Origin: Annona cherimola
Lineage: Eukaryota; Streptophyta; Magnoliopsida; Magnoliales; Annonaceae
Direction of reading: 5' to 3'
NCBI GenBank assembly: GCA_030490835.1
Contig: CM059971.1
Span: forward strand, 51,756,012 to 51,820,011
Length of the DNA stretch: 64,000 bases
Every line of letters starts with the position of its first letter. The first letter of the stretch is position 1. A program made the position numbers and the translations under genes. Below the pieces are notes generated by a model. That model had not been told where the DNA came from, did not search any database, and was given only the letters and a program-made list of their open reading frames with translations. Below, piece after piece: positions 1 to 11,927 of the stretch.

Positions 1-2
1 AA

Positions 3-535
3 GGCATTCGCAGTTTTCTGGGACATGTAGGATTCTATAGACGGTTCATAAAAGACTTCTCAAAGATAGCTAAGCCGTTATATTTGCTACTCGAAAAAGA
101 TACGCCATTCGAATTCACCAGTGAATGTATGGAAGCATTCCAGCAGCAGAAAAAGAAACTTGTATTTGCGCCAATTATTATTTCTCCATAATGGAATCTC
201 CCATTTGAATTAATGTGCGATGCAAGTGACTATGTAGTGGGAGCAGTATTGGGACAGCGAAAAAATAAATCTTTCCGCTCCATCTACTACGCTAGCAAAA
301 CCTTGAATGAGGCACAAATGAATTACACTACAACCGAAAAGGAACTGCTAGCAGTGGTATTTGTATTTGACAAATTCAGAGCCTATCTGGTGGGCACTAA
401 GGTGATCGTTTACAAAAACCATTCAGTCATCAAATATCTGATCGAGAAAAAGGATGCAAAACCACGCTTGATTCGATGGGTCTTACTGCTACAGGAATTC
501 GACCTCGAAATCAAAGACCGTAAGGGAGCTTAAAA
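3..535 (+). pseudogene. gypsy pol: reverse transcriptase end and RNase H (broken)
   Basis: The frame starting at base 3 reads a reverse transcriptase connection motif (FLGHVGFYRRFIKDFSKIA) and then RNase H. In RNase H the first acidic motif (FELMCDASD) and the TEKELLAVV motif are intact. The usual third motif DHS reads NHS, so one expected catalytic aspartate is replaced. In-frame stops occur at 189-191 (TAA) and 531-533 (TAA, at the usual KGTENQVADHLSRL junction). In a working element this part copies genomic RNA into DNA and removes the RNA template in the cytoplasmic particle. This copy cannot do that. Confidence 0.85.
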
Positions 536-905
536 TCAGGTCGCTGACCATCTATCCCGCCTTGAAGGACCCCAGTTAGCTCATGATACGGAGCAAATTC
601 GAGAAGTGTTTCTAGATGAGCAGCTATTCTCTATCTCCCCAGGCAGCCCACCATGGTATGCAGACTTCGTCAATTACATCGTCAGTGGAATGTTGCCTCC
701 GAGGTTGAATTCACACCAAAAGAAGAAGTTTCTCCACGATGTTAAATTCTATTTTTGGGATGATCCATATCTGTTTAAGCAATGCCCAGATCAGTTATAT
801 CGGAGATGTATTCCAGAGTGTGAACAGAAAGCACTACTGCAGAGCTGCCATTCATCTCCGTATGGGGGCCACTTCAAGGAGACAAAATTGCAGCAAAAAT
901 ACTTC
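536..905 (+). pseudogene. gypsy integrase N-terminal zinc region (broken)
   Basis: This continues the pol frame after the stop at 531. It reads NQVADHLSRLEGP and then the linker and zinc-binding N-terminus of integrase, with the histidine motif around HSSPYGGHF. A single-base frameshift falls between about 860 and 900: the expected reading after GGHFKETK lies one frame over. The sequence then runs into the inserted LTR at 906, and the matching downstream codons resume at 4429. The CX2C half of the zinc motif lies after the insertion, at about 4489-4500. Confidence 0.8.
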
Positions 906-3900
906 TGTGGAACCCCAACCTAAGGAGGATTTAATGTGTGCATTGAACATGTACATGTGACTTATATATGATTAAATGAAATTTTTGGATGATTTTAGGA
1001 TTTTATGATATGTTTCAATTAGGGTTCAATTAAGAATGGTGATTAAAAATTTAATCGTCGGAGCCCAAAGTGAGTCGGTATGACCCGAGGGGCTTAATAA
1101 GGATTTAAAGATGACAAGGTGTCATGAATAATCATGTTAATAACCATGATTTAATTTATGGAGATTAAAGTGTAATTATGGAATTAAGATGAAAAATGAT
1201 AGAAAATTCATAACTTGACGCCTACAAGGCGGATTTCGATAAAATTTGAAAGGTAAGCTCACGATGGTGGGCCCCATTTTATGAATGGATTGGATTAAGG
1301 GAATCATGATGGGATTAGGGTGATAATTAATTATTTTTATCTCAAATACAAAAGATAAATTCAAATGGTCATAACGTGACGTAGAAACGTCGGATTGAGA
1401 TGAAATTTGAAACGATGGAATAAAATTATGAAATCTATGAGATAAATGGAATGGATTAAGCTAATTGTCATGGGAAGTTGGTTTCTTGGAGAGCAAGTAA
1501 CAAGTTGCTTAAGAGCTAAGTAAAGAAGGGCAATTGTGGAAAGTGAAAATGGAATTTACTAAAGTTCCTATGGGGTTACTTGAGCACCAAGAAATGTAGC
1601 GAATAAAAGGAGGAAATGGGGGAGCATGGCTGTTGTTTCCAGCAGGGGAGAAGGAGAGAGAGAAGGAGAGGAAAGAGAGAGAAGGAGAGAGAAGAGAGAA
1701 AAATAAGAGAAAAATGAAGATTTTCTCCAAGGGCAGCAGCTAGGGCACGTCAAACCCACCAAGGAGGAGAGGAAAAGAAGGGAATTTCAAGTTCTCAAAA
1801 GAGGGATTACCCATTCAATCAAGTAAGTATATGTTAATCTTGATTTTATGCCTCAAATTTGGAAGTTATATTATGTTGTAAACTAAAATATGAAAGGAAT
1901 AGTAAATGGGTGAATTTTAGCATGAAAATAGTTTAGAAGAATCATGACACGGTGATTAAGTAACGACCAAATTTTCATCTTGAAAGGATAAGTAAGTTGA
2001 AAATTAAAAATCTGATAAAATCAACCTAAACAAGGTTGCACGGGTGGTAAGATCAGCTGCACCAAAGAATTTTTAATAATTTTTATACAAGGAATTTTGG
2101 GCTGAAAATTTTACAGGAAATATAATACATATTTATGATCACACTAATAAAATAAAAACTAGGTTTTGATGGGTAAAAATATACCCCATAATTAACGTGA
2201 TTTGGACTGTCTAAAAATGGATGTTACTGTCCAGCAAGGTAAAAATACCAAAATAAATATAAATTATTAATTTTGGTACTGTAAATATTTATTTTGAATT
2301 AATGTAGTTATTGAGGTATGGTAGAAATTTCAGATCAAAACTGCTTGATTTGGTATTAATTCAAGATTTTGATATTTCAGTATGCCTGATTTCAGCATAT
2401 GTGGATAGTTGGAGAAAAAATCAGAAAGAAATATGAAACCTATGTACAAATGATCAAAATTGATATATATGTTAATATATTAAATTTTTATTAAGATAAG
2501 TGGGATTATTTGCTGAAAATTCGGATTTATTGAAGTGCTTAGGGTTATGTGTCAAGAGACACGTTAAATGGGTGAAAAATGGGTTCCAAAGTTGCTGTTT
2601 TGGAAACCTATGATTAGTAGATTTAAATCCCATAAAAATACCCTAAGTATAGTGGTAATTAAGGATAATTATCATGCTGAAATGTGGATTAAATTTCTGA
2701 CATGGGAAATTTTATGAAAGGCCTCATATATGTGTTGCCAAATGGGCATATGTGAACGGATAGACATGCATGAGTGGTAAATGACCTATGTAATTTGGTT
2801 TTGTGAAAAAATGCATAAAAATATGATAAATTTTTTTGAATATATTTCTGTTTAGAATTGCGTGATGTTAATCTCAAAATTTTGGATTAATTAATGAGGC
2901 TTAAGGCAACAACAGGGGCTTAAAATGAGCAACGATGTGTGAATTTTGGAAAATAAGTGGAAAATGGTTTAAGAAAGGTAATGAGCCATTAAATGATAAT
3001 TATTGGATGAATTTTATATGGTTGAATGGTTACCCTACTTATGGGACCAAATGTGATGTGTAATAGCCCATGTAGTGCACAAGTATGTGCTATACGGGCG
3101 TAACGACTTGAGAAGTCGAAGCAATTATGTATGTTAATGAAAAGGGGTTGGAAAACTGAGTTGAATGCAAGCAAAGGAAATATATGAATATTATATCATT
3201 CTTATATGTATAGGCAAAGGCAAAGGGATAAGCGAAACGGAAAGCTAAGCAAGCAAGGTAAGCAAGCAGCTTTCTAAATGATTTTTGGTTTTCATTACAA
3301 GGTATTTAAGGATGGTCCTTCCTTGTTTATATGTGTATTGAAATGTTTGTTTCTATTGAAATAAATGATTGGTTATTGTTTCGCAATTATTCATGAAAAG
3401 TGATGAAGTATAGATTTGAAACGATGTTTCAAAGGGATGGTACAAAGAATTATCTACATGAGAATCACAAGTTCCATATGTAAGGGGGTATATGATGTCG
3501 GGGTAACTAAAAGTCATGAATGGAATGGAAATCAAGTAGGCTAGTCAAGGTAGTAAGTGGACAAAGAGTCCCCCTTGATGTCGCCAAGTCGGAAAGGACC
3601 GGTGAGGTAGGCTAGTCGAGGTAGTAAGTGGACAAGGAGTCCCCCTTGACGTTGCCAAGTCGGAAGGTCCGACACCAAGGATGGAAAGGATCATGTCATG
3701 AAAAGAGGATTCCCCGAGCTAGCGTACCGTCACATGAAGAATAACGTCATCAATGGAAATGATGAATTTACACATCTAACGTTTATGAAGTGTTTATGAA
3801 AAGTGTTTGAATATTTTATGAAAAAGTTTCTGCTCCGCAGGTAGTTGATCACTTGTTAAATGTCTCTACTGAATGGAGGGAAATGTTTTTAAAGAATGTT

Positions 3901-4428
3901 GCTTTCAAAATGAATTGCATGAAAACCCTAAGCTTGCTTACTGAGTTATCACTCACGTTTTGTTTTTCAAACCTCAGACAGGTAATGGGAGACTCAAGTG
4001 GTCGAGGACCTAAGAAATGGAGAAAATGTACGAGATAGTACCATGTGGGCTAAAAGGATTAGCCAAGGTGAGTGAAATGATATGAATGAAAGTATTCAGA
4101 TATGTTGATGTATAAGTGAACTTGTTTAAAGTTCCGAGTTCTAGGTGAACTAATGATTGAATAGATGTATGTATGCAATGGAAATGTCATGATTAAGTCA
4201 AGAGGGCCTATGATGTATAATAGCATGTTGAAATGGTTTAAAGGATATGTACAAGTGTACCATTGCTTATGTTATAAATGAAATGATGATAAATGAAGAA
4301 ATGAAAAAAAATTTGGACGAGTTCCAATTAAAATCCCACCGCGTGATTAGGGCAATAATCCTGATTCACATTTACCAATCTACAAGATCTTGAGGTAAGG
4401 AAGTGACGTTTCGGTTTGGGGCGTTACA
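906..4428 (+). mobile_element. Giant solo LTR, copy 1 (3.5 kb)
   Basis: Begins TGTGGAACCCC and ends GGCGTTACA, flanked by perfect 5-bp duplications ACTTC at 901-905 and 4429-4433. Removing it and one ACTTC brings the integrase sequence back together, which proves an insertion. There is no coding potential. Long blocks are shared with 44030-48842 and 53354-58869, for example the stretch near 1055 with GCCCAAAGTGAGT, the GGCAAAGGCAAAG block near 3213, and the 3' end around TTACTGAGTTATCACTC. TG...CA ends plus a 5-bp duplication fit a solo LTR. The TGT(G/A)AC-type ends suggest a Del/Tekay-like chromovirus, but that is inference. Confidence 0.88.
3536..3673 (+). repeat. 71-bp direct tandem duplication inside giant LTR copy 1
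   Basis: Two adjacent copies, starting at 3536 and 3607, share GTAGGCTAGTC, GGTAGTAAGTGGACAA and AGTCCCCCTTGA with a few substitutions. No such pair is seen at the equivalent place in the longer copies, so it looks like a local duplication in this LTR. Confidence 0.85.
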
Positions 4429-5428
4429 ACTTCAATCGGGATTCTACTGGCCATCTTTATTTAAAGATGCCCATTTTTATGTCAAAAGATGCGATCAATG
4501 CTAATGGACAGGTAACGTTTCTAAAAGACATGAGATACCTCTAACTAATATCATTGAAGTAGAAATATTTGATGTCTGGGGTATCGACTTCATGGGCCCA
4601 TTTATTCCCTCTTTTGGAAACCAATACATCCTCGTTGCTGTTGATTATGTTTCCAAATGGGTAGAAGCGATTCCAACTCAAGCAGGTGATGCTAAAATGA
4701 TTCTCAAATTCATCAAGAAGAACATCTTTACTCGTTTTGGTACACCGAGGGTGATCATTAGTGATGGAGGATCCCATTTCTGTAACCGGCAGTTCATGGC
4801 AATTCTACACAAATACGGCGTACGCCACAGAGTGACGACAGCGTATCATCCGCAAGCTAACGGACAGGTCGAGTTGGCCAACAGGGAGTTGAAGCAAATT
4901 CTAGAGAAAACCATCGGGTCTTCTCGCAAAGACTGGTCCGTCAAACTGGACGATGCACTATGGGCGTATCGAAATGCCTATAAAACTCAGTTTTGAATGT
5001 CTCCATACCAACTGGCTTATGGAAAAGCCTGTCATCTGCCGCTGGAGCTGGAGCACAATGCATATTGGGCAATTAAAAAACTAAACCTGGACATGCAACA
5101 AGCGGGGGAACGCCGATTACTGCAACTCAATGAGTTAGACGAATTTCGAATGCAAGCCTATGAAAATGCCAAGATCTATAAAGAAAAGGTGAAGAAATAG
5201 CATGATAAAAAGATTCTAACACGAAATTTCGAGCCAGGTCAAAGAGTTTTGCTCTTCAATTCAAGATTGAAGCTATTTCCAGGGAAATTCAAATCCAGAT
5301 GGTCAGGTCCATTCGTGGTGATAAAGGCAACTAAGCATGGAGCAATGGAAATATTTAACAAGGCATCCGACAATAGTTTTGTCGTGAATGGGCAACGTCT
5401 TAAGCATTATATGGGAGATGATTTTTAG
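4429..5428 (+). pseudogene. gypsy integrase core and C-terminus (broken)
   Basis: After the inserted LTR the integrase resumes with GFYWP and the CX2C zinc half (KRCDQC), followed by an in-frame TAA at 4502-4504. The catalytic core is recognisable: first aspartate in [11 protein letters not shown], second in [10 protein letters not shown], and the glutamate in [10 protein letters not shown]. Further stops lie at 4994-4996 (TGA, before [15 protein letters not shown]) and 5198-5200 (TAG). The C-terminal tail contains LLFNSRLKLFPG and RWSGPF and ends with a TAG at 5426-5428. The role would be insertion of element DNA into chromosomes. The DDE residues remain but the frame does not. Confidence 0.87.
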
Positions 5429-6826
5429 CGTTGCAAGGAGGTGGTGGAACTGAAAGAGAATTGAACAGTGAGAACATCGAGCGGAGAATGATAAACTCAG
5501 CGCTGGATGGGAGGCAACCCATCAATCATTTTCCGTTTGATTTTTGGTTGTCGTTTTTGCTTTTGTAGGAAAAATAATCCGCCCTTTCCACCGATGCCAC
5601 CCGAGGTCCGAGCCTACATTTGGCAGCAGTCCTAGCCCCAGCCCGATGACGAGAACGCGACGGAGTCCGATTCATGAGGGGAGTCCCAGTCCTTTCTTTT
5701 TATTTTTTATTTTCTTTTATTTTTGCTTTTCATTGTATTTTCATTATTAGTTCATTTTAGGATCATGCATTGAGGACAATGCATCTCTCAAGTTTGGGGG
5801 GTGTATAATTCTCAACCATAGGTTAGTTTTTCATTTTAATTCTTCATGCTTTATTTTATGTTGCATGATGTCAATTTCAGCTAATGAAAGTTGTCTTTGT
5901 TTCAATCCATCTTATTGTGAAAATGTGCAAGGTTGTGATTAATGTTGACTTGAAATTGAATTCATGAAAGAATGGGCTATTCTGATTAAAAACCAAGTAT
6001 AAAAACAGGTTGAAAGTAACATGTGAAAGAATTAAAAGGAATTTCATAATGCATTGTTTTAATTCAATCATAGGCATATCTTTCAGACCGAGATGATGAA
6101 AACTGAACTGAATAAATGCTGACCAAGTACTTTAACGGGTTCAGAAATAGTATTATTTCACAAGAATTACTCAAATATGTTCAGTACCCCTAACAAGGCA
6201 TTAGAAAAAATAATAAGGGGGTGGTTGACCTAAGCTGAGTAACCGGGACTTGGCATTTATAAATGGCAAGGTTCGCGTAAAAAAGCAAAGGAAAATCACA
6301 GTAATAACGCTTAAAAATGGAAATTCTCCCTAGATACCCTGAAATATGGTGAGGGGAGCCCAAAAAAAAACTAAAAAGAGATCTCCAGATATCCTGAAAG
6401 ATGGTGAGGAGAATTTTTGCAATAAGTTTGGGGGGGAAAAAGAATCCAGTGACTGGATACCATTTTCTGTGACCAATTTTATTCAGCTTAACCCTTGGTT
6501 TGCTTGTGTTCATTAATTTTCTAACCAGTTTTCTGATCGAATGGAAGATTAATGTGTTGAGTTATGAATGTGCATTATGGAATCTTAGCATTCACAGGTA
6601 ACTTGGTTTGAGAAAGAAAATGCATGCCTTGTTTTTATAATGAAGGATTTTTCAAGTTGGATTAATCTCGACCTTGTGAAATGGATAAGTGAATTGATCA
6701 AAACATAACAGGAAGCAAACAGAGTTGATAGAGTCTGCACGAATTCATTGATTCATTCATTCATTCATTCATTCATTAGGGTTGCATGTGTTCCTCAAGG
6801 ACTAACAACATTTAAGTTTGGGGGTA
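5429..6826 (+). other. gypsy 3' non-coding region with two polypurine tracts
   Basis: No convincing ORF lies between the end of integrase and the 3' LTR. Two polypurine-like sites share the core AAGTTTGGGGG: one near 5789-5801, preceded by a GACAATGCAT-type sequence at about 5774, and one at 6814-6826 directly against the LTR. The second has the position expected of the plus-strand primer. The first may be a secondary primer or an ancestral site. Athila elements often keep an env-like ORF here; I see none. Confidence 0.6.
6743..6778 (+). repeat. ATTC tetranucleotide microsatellite
   Basis: About eight to nine uninterrupted ATTC units just upstream of the polypurine tract. Confidence 0.9.
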
Positions 6827-8310
6827 TGATAACTCGTATTTTTACGAGTTATCATGGCCCATTTCAGACTTGATTTGTGCGTTAGTTCGAGAAATTAGGC
6901 TTAGTTTGCATTTATTTAGTTTAATTTTCATCCGCTTGCATTTTAGGATCATTATTTAGTTTTTAGGCATTTCTAGCATTATTTAGGCATTTTTAGTTCA
7001 TTTAGTTAGTTTTTCCATCTTTTGCAGGAAGGACGGGACATATGAAGGCAAAGCGGGCGAGTTGAATGCAAGCTAAGGCAACCGGAGGCAGATGGATGGC
7101 GCCCAGGCTCCACCCTACGGGCCTTGGCCATTTTCAGCACACACAGCTTACAGCATGGCTTCCAGAGAATTGGCGCCTAAGCGCCACCCAGGGGCGCCCA
7201 CAAGATGTAAATAAAAAGTTCCAAGCCAGAAAAGTCCAGGGAGTTGGCGCCTAGGTACCAATACACATCCGTACGCGAATATTCCAGTGCGTAAGCGGCA
7301 CAAAAGGAAGATATATATATAGTTCCTAGGGGTTCGTGCGCGGGAGGAGGAAGGGGAGAGAGCCTAAGGACAAAAAAAAGTGCAAGAGAAAGAGGAAATC
7401 AAGATCAAAGCCCGGATTGAAGAGAGGATTCAAGTCCCGTTGGTGGAAACCGGCAGAAAACAGTTTTCTCTTATTCTTTCCAATTTTGTTTCTCTGCCTT
7501 TATGGATACTTTTTACATAGATGTATTGGATGTTAAGATCATGTCTTTGAACTACACCTCCATTAGATGGATAGTTAGGATGATTTGAATTCTAAACTAT
7601 ATTGTTTCTTGGTTCTTAGAATATTCAGGAATGAATAGTTGATTTTATATATGATTGTGTATGATTTACCTTGGCATGTGTGGATTTAATGCTTTTTACA
7701 AGATTAGCTACTTTGTAAGATGATTTAATTGCTTGATTTATCCTTGGAGGAGGAAAATCTCTGCCAGATCTATGTGCAAAGCATAGGTTGCTACCTTTGT
7801 GTAAGGAGAGTTGTTTAACGGAGAGGAATATACCGTTAAACCCTGTGTAGTTATTATACAAGTTATAAACTTATCAATTTCACTTATTTAATGGCATGAG
7901 AACATAGCAATTAAATAGAGTGTAATTAGCTTTATATAATGTTGGAAAACATATATAAAGATATATGAACTTGGGCTAGTAAATCCATATGCAATCCAAT
8001 TAAAAAGAACCAAAGCAATATAGTTTAGATTCAAGGATTCTGATCTGTCCATCTACCATCCCTAATCATTAAACTCATTTTCAGTATCCAGTAGTCTCGT
8101 AATCTCTACTCTGACTTACCTTTGCAATCGTTAGTTTAGTTAAATTACAAACCCAGAATTTTCCATCCATCGAAAGCAGTTTAACTAATTAATAATTTCG
8201 GTTAACAATTCCTCGTGCGAACGATACTCTACTCACTCTTTATTACTTGACACGGCACTTATACTTGCGTAAATAGCGAACATTCTAATTGACATATACG
8301 CAGCTCGTCA
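6827..8310 (+). repeat. 3' LTR of the gypsy element
   Basis: Starts TGATAACTCG directly after the polypurine tract and ends GCAGCTCGTCA. The first 28 bases form a perfect hairpin: arms TGATAACTCGTA and TACGAGTTATCA around TTTT. GGCGCC-type palindromes cluster at about 7097-7255, followed by a TATA-like run near 7311-7321. These suggest U3 control elements and a promoter. Related solo LTRs lie at 23951-25515 and 62224-63775 on the other strand, and a divergent one at 59176-60956. Confidence 0.88.
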
Positions 8311-10219
8311 GTGGCTAAAAGGATTGTCCAATAATGATGAGAATTTGACGAGTCATCCTCCATGTCAAGGACTACAAAATCAACTGGGATGAACAGCTTG
8401 TTGACTTTTTAAGGATGTCCTCAATGATGCTGACCAGATACTTGATCAATCAATTGGCAAGTTGTAAAGACATAAATGTGGGATTTGGGTCACTCGTGTT
8501 AAGCTTTTGATCAATAAAGAGGGGGATCAAACTCGCGCTCGCCCCGAGACAACATAGTGCCTTGATGATTTGAACATTCTCAAGAGCACAAGGAATAGAG
8601 AAGTTCCTGGGTCTTTAAGCTTTTTAGGCAGCTTATTTTGCAGGATGGCGATGCACTCTTCAGTAAGTGCAATGGTTTCATACTTCTCAAGCTTTTGCTT
8701 GTTTGACAACAACTCCTTTAAGAATTTTGCATGGGTAAGCATTTGCGAGAATATGTCGATGAAGGGTACGCTGATTGATGGTTTTTCAATGTCAAGATGA
8801 ACTTCTTAAATTTCTTGTAAAGCTTCGCTTGTCATTATCTTTGAGGAATGGGAAGAGGAGGCTGATATGATGGTGGGGGAATATATGATTTTTTCATCAC
8901 TGGTTCGGGTTGTGGCTCCTCGACTTGCTTCTCAGCTTGCTTGGACTCTTTGTCAACTTCATTCTGAAGTGGTTGAGATGAGTCGAGCTGTTTTCCACTC
9001 TGTAAAGTAATTGCCTACACTTGTTCACTAGAATTTACTTCGAGTTGGCTAGGGAGTTCTGATTTCTTTAGGATGAGGCTGTGGCATTTTGGGCAATTTG
9101 GTTTTCAAGTGACTTGATTTGTGTTTGCATCCAGTCCATTCTTTCAAGCAAATTTTCTAGTATGGACTTGTTGGCTTGTGCTTGAGGAGATGCAGGTAGA
9201 GTTGATTGTGTTTGATATAAAGGGCAAGGTAATCTTCTCACGAAACCAGGTGGCTTATTATTTTAAGCAAAGTTTTGGGTATTTGATTAGGTTGTCTAAG
9301 AGAAATTGGGGCAGTTTCTCCATCTAGGGTTGTAAGTTTTAGAATAAGGGTTACCATATGTGTGAGTGTTTATCAATTGTTGATAGCATTAGCTTGCTCG
9401 CCCGTAGTGTCTTGGATGGCAATGCTACACTCAGGTGTAGTGTGATGCTCAGCGGATTTTGCAGGAAAGATGTTGAGATGACGTCGCGCCTCAGTCTCTG
9501 GTATCTTGTTTCTTCTTTCACGGTAGTATCTAGTCTATCTTGAAATGTAGAGAGTGGAGGGATTCAACATCGTATACACCCCTAAGTCGAGAAGGTCCTT
9601 GGATGTCGCCTTATTGAGAGTCATAAAGGGCCAAGTCATTGAAAAATTCAAGAGCATCCTCATCACAGAGTCACATGAATATGCCTCTTTCAGCTAAATT
9701 AATGGTGTTTCGGGTAGGTCAATTGAGTTCGTTGAAGAAATTCTCGATAATCGTGTCTTAAGAGATGCTATGATGAGGACACTTACGTTGCAGATATTAT
9801 TCTCTCTCATGCATCATAAAGAGTTTCGTTGTCTTTTTAGACAAATTGATTAATTTCGTCCTTGATTTTCTTGGTCTTTGTAGTATGAAAGAATTTTCCA
9901 AGAAAGCAATTGAAAGCTCGTCCCATGCGGTGGAGTCGGGTGACATAGAAAAGATTACTCATTGGCCTGTCATGAAGAGAAAATGGAAAGAGTTAAAGAT
10001 GGATTACCTCTAGTGGAATACCTTGGACCTTAATTATGTTGCACAGCTGCAGATTTTGTGATGTGTACGTTTAGTTCAATTAATCCTATAAACCATTTGG
10101 ATAAGTCCTGGTTTAAATTAAAAATTCCTCACCTTAATCTTGGGTTCCAAAATGCAAGATCAAAAACCTCTAGTGTTTAGACTATTGCAATCACTTAGAC
10201 TCATCCTCCTTGATGGGTT
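8311..10219 (-). pseudogene. Athila-type gag-protease relic
   Basis: Read on the minus strand. The protease part (8316 to about 8560) contains FIPVDFVVLDMEDD. A well preserved block follows, with AKFLKELLSNKQKLE, ALTEECIAILQNKLP and LKDPGT, the typical linker before the protease in Athila-type elements. Gag remains reach to about 10190, with KVQGIPLEVI and LFPFSLHDRP. Many stops and frameshifts are present. The gypsy LTR at 6827-8310 cuts the protease, so this relic was already here when that element landed. It ends at the left duplication of copia A. Confidence 0.75.
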
Positions 10220-10224
10220 GTTGT

Positions 10225-11927
10225 TGTTGGTCCCGAGTTAATGGCAAAACCCAAGAGGGGAGGGGTGAATTGGGTTCTTATAAAATTCTTCGGTAAATTA
10301 AAACTTAACCCCTTGAAAGCTTAATCCCCTTGATTGAAACAAATAGAGAGCAATGAAATAGTGAAAGCAATAAGGTAAACAGTAGGAAAGATTTATAGTG
10401 GTTCGGGCAACCTCTCCCTACTCCACTCTTCCAAGCTCACACACCGTTGTGACTTGGGTTCCACTATGTATTCCGTGTATACACTTAGAGTCTCTGCTCT
10501 CTTCTAGATTCTAGCTCTAGGGGGCATACACAATCAGAGCCTATGCTCTCTTCTAGATTCTAGCTCTAGGGGGCTTCTACACTTGATACAAGTAGGTGAT
10601 GAGTTCAACTCCAATCACAACTCTACTTGCAACATCTTGGTTTGTTACAACAAACTCAAACCAAGACCAATAACAAGGAATAATGAAAATAAGGAAGATC
10701 TACACTTTACTGAGTTTGTGTAGGCAAGATTCAGCTTGAGGAAGAGTTTGCATAAGCAACTGGTTGTATATCGTTGACGCTACTTGCAACTTGAAGCTCG
10801 TTCTTCCTTTGAAAGTGTATAGATCACTCAAATTTAGAGAAAAGCAAATGAGAGCTCTTGTTTGCACTTATTTTCTCTCTTTAGACAATGTAGTGTGTGT
10901 ATTCTCGTTTGCTTGAGTGTCTATTTATAGAATGGAGAAAATTTGAACGTTATAGAAGTGGTTGGCGCGCAATAAATGTTCCAACGTTCAAAAATTCGAA
11001 CGTTGGTTCCCCAAGTCGCTGGTGGAGTCGACTTCATCTGCGACTTGGCTTCCCAAGTCGTAACTGGAGTCGACTTCGTTTGCGACTTCAGTTCCAAGTT
11101 TGAGATTAGGTCGACTTGGTTTCAGACTTGACCTCAAGTCGATCTTGGAGTCGACTTGGGTTGCGACTTGACCTGTTCTTCTGCTGCAATTTGTTTGGTC
11201 CTTGCTTGATTTCCTCTAGCTTGCTTAGCTTGCTTTCTTGAATCTTCTTTATTTATGGAATGGCTTCTCATATTTGTAAACTTCTTGAAGAGCTTGTCTT
11301 TGAGTCATCTTTCTTGCCTTCGATGCTATGACTTCAGTTTCTTCAACTATGTTTGAAGTTGTGCTTTGGACTTTGAGAGACTTGAGTTGATAGTGAGCTT
11401 GTACTCTTGATTTGGGTTTGAGAAATCCCAAGTTGATCTTGAAAATGAGCTTGAATCTGTATTTTAGACTTTGAAGAACTCAAGTCGAACTTGGGGTCGA
11501 CTTCATCTGCGACTTCACCCAAGTCGCACCTGGAGTCGACTTCGTCTGCGACTTCGGCATTTTTGTACCCCAAAATCAGCTCTGGAGTGTTTTTGCCGTC
11601 TGAAGTCGATGCTGGAGTCGACTTCGTTTGCGACTTGGCTTCCCAAGTCGCAAGTGGAGTCGACTTGGCCTGCGACTTCACCTGCTTTTCCTTCCAATTT
11701 GAATTTTGCTGTGTGGTCTGTTTTGGAGTCGAATATGGAGTCGACTTTGGGATCGACTTCACCCTAAGTCGAAGTCCAAGTCGACTTGGACATCGACTTG
11801 GCTAATTTATTCCTTAAATCGGTAAGCAAAATCATCAGTAATCACCTTATACTCAATTTTAACTTTGTTAATCATCAAAACTCATGCTTTGGTCAATTTT
11901 GTTTTGTTTTAAACATTGTTTCCAACA
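10225..11927 (-). repeat. copia A 3' LTR (left)
   Basis: Runs TGTTGGTCCC to TTTCCAACA on the plus strand and matches 21082-22784 along its whole length without net indels. It contains about ten GTCGAC cores in AAGTCGACTT-like palindromes (11027 to 11785) and a near-direct duplication built on GATTCTAGCTCTAGGGGGC around 10504-10574. Confidence 0.95.

Larger units (their letters stand above)
1..8310 (+). mobile_element. Ty3/gypsy (Athila-type) retrotransposon, 3' part
   Basis: The 5' part lies outside the window. What remains, in order, is the end of reverse transcriptase, RNase H, integrase, a non-coding 3' region with polypurine tracts, and a 3' LTR at 6827-8310. The integrase tail (LLFNSRLKLFPG, then RWSGPF) and the late polypurine context (AAGTTTGGGGG) are what I know from Athila-type plant elements. 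The coding part has in-frame stops and a frameshift, so the copy is dead. A separate solo LTR (906-4428) sits inside integrase, flanked by ACTTC duplications. The 5-bp target duplication of this element cannot be checked because its left end is missing; the right flank starts GTGGC. Confidence 0.88.

Noticed and set aside
1509..1762. Leucine/serine-rich minus-strand ORFs
   Set aside because: They translate a purine-rich low-complexity tract in giant LTR copy 1 (similar cases at 15783-16042, 44914-45138 and 54004-54250).
906..4428. Giant elements as TIR DNA transposons, because TGTGGAACCCC and GGCGTTACA are roughly inverted
   Set aside because: Terminal complementarity is only a few bases, duplications are 5 bp, and ends are TG...CA, all better explained by LTRs.
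11343..11805. Serine/threonine-rich ORFs on both strands in the copia LTRs (also 22200-22662)
   Set aside because: They are translations of the repeated GTCGACTT palindromes; both strands stay open because of the repeat.
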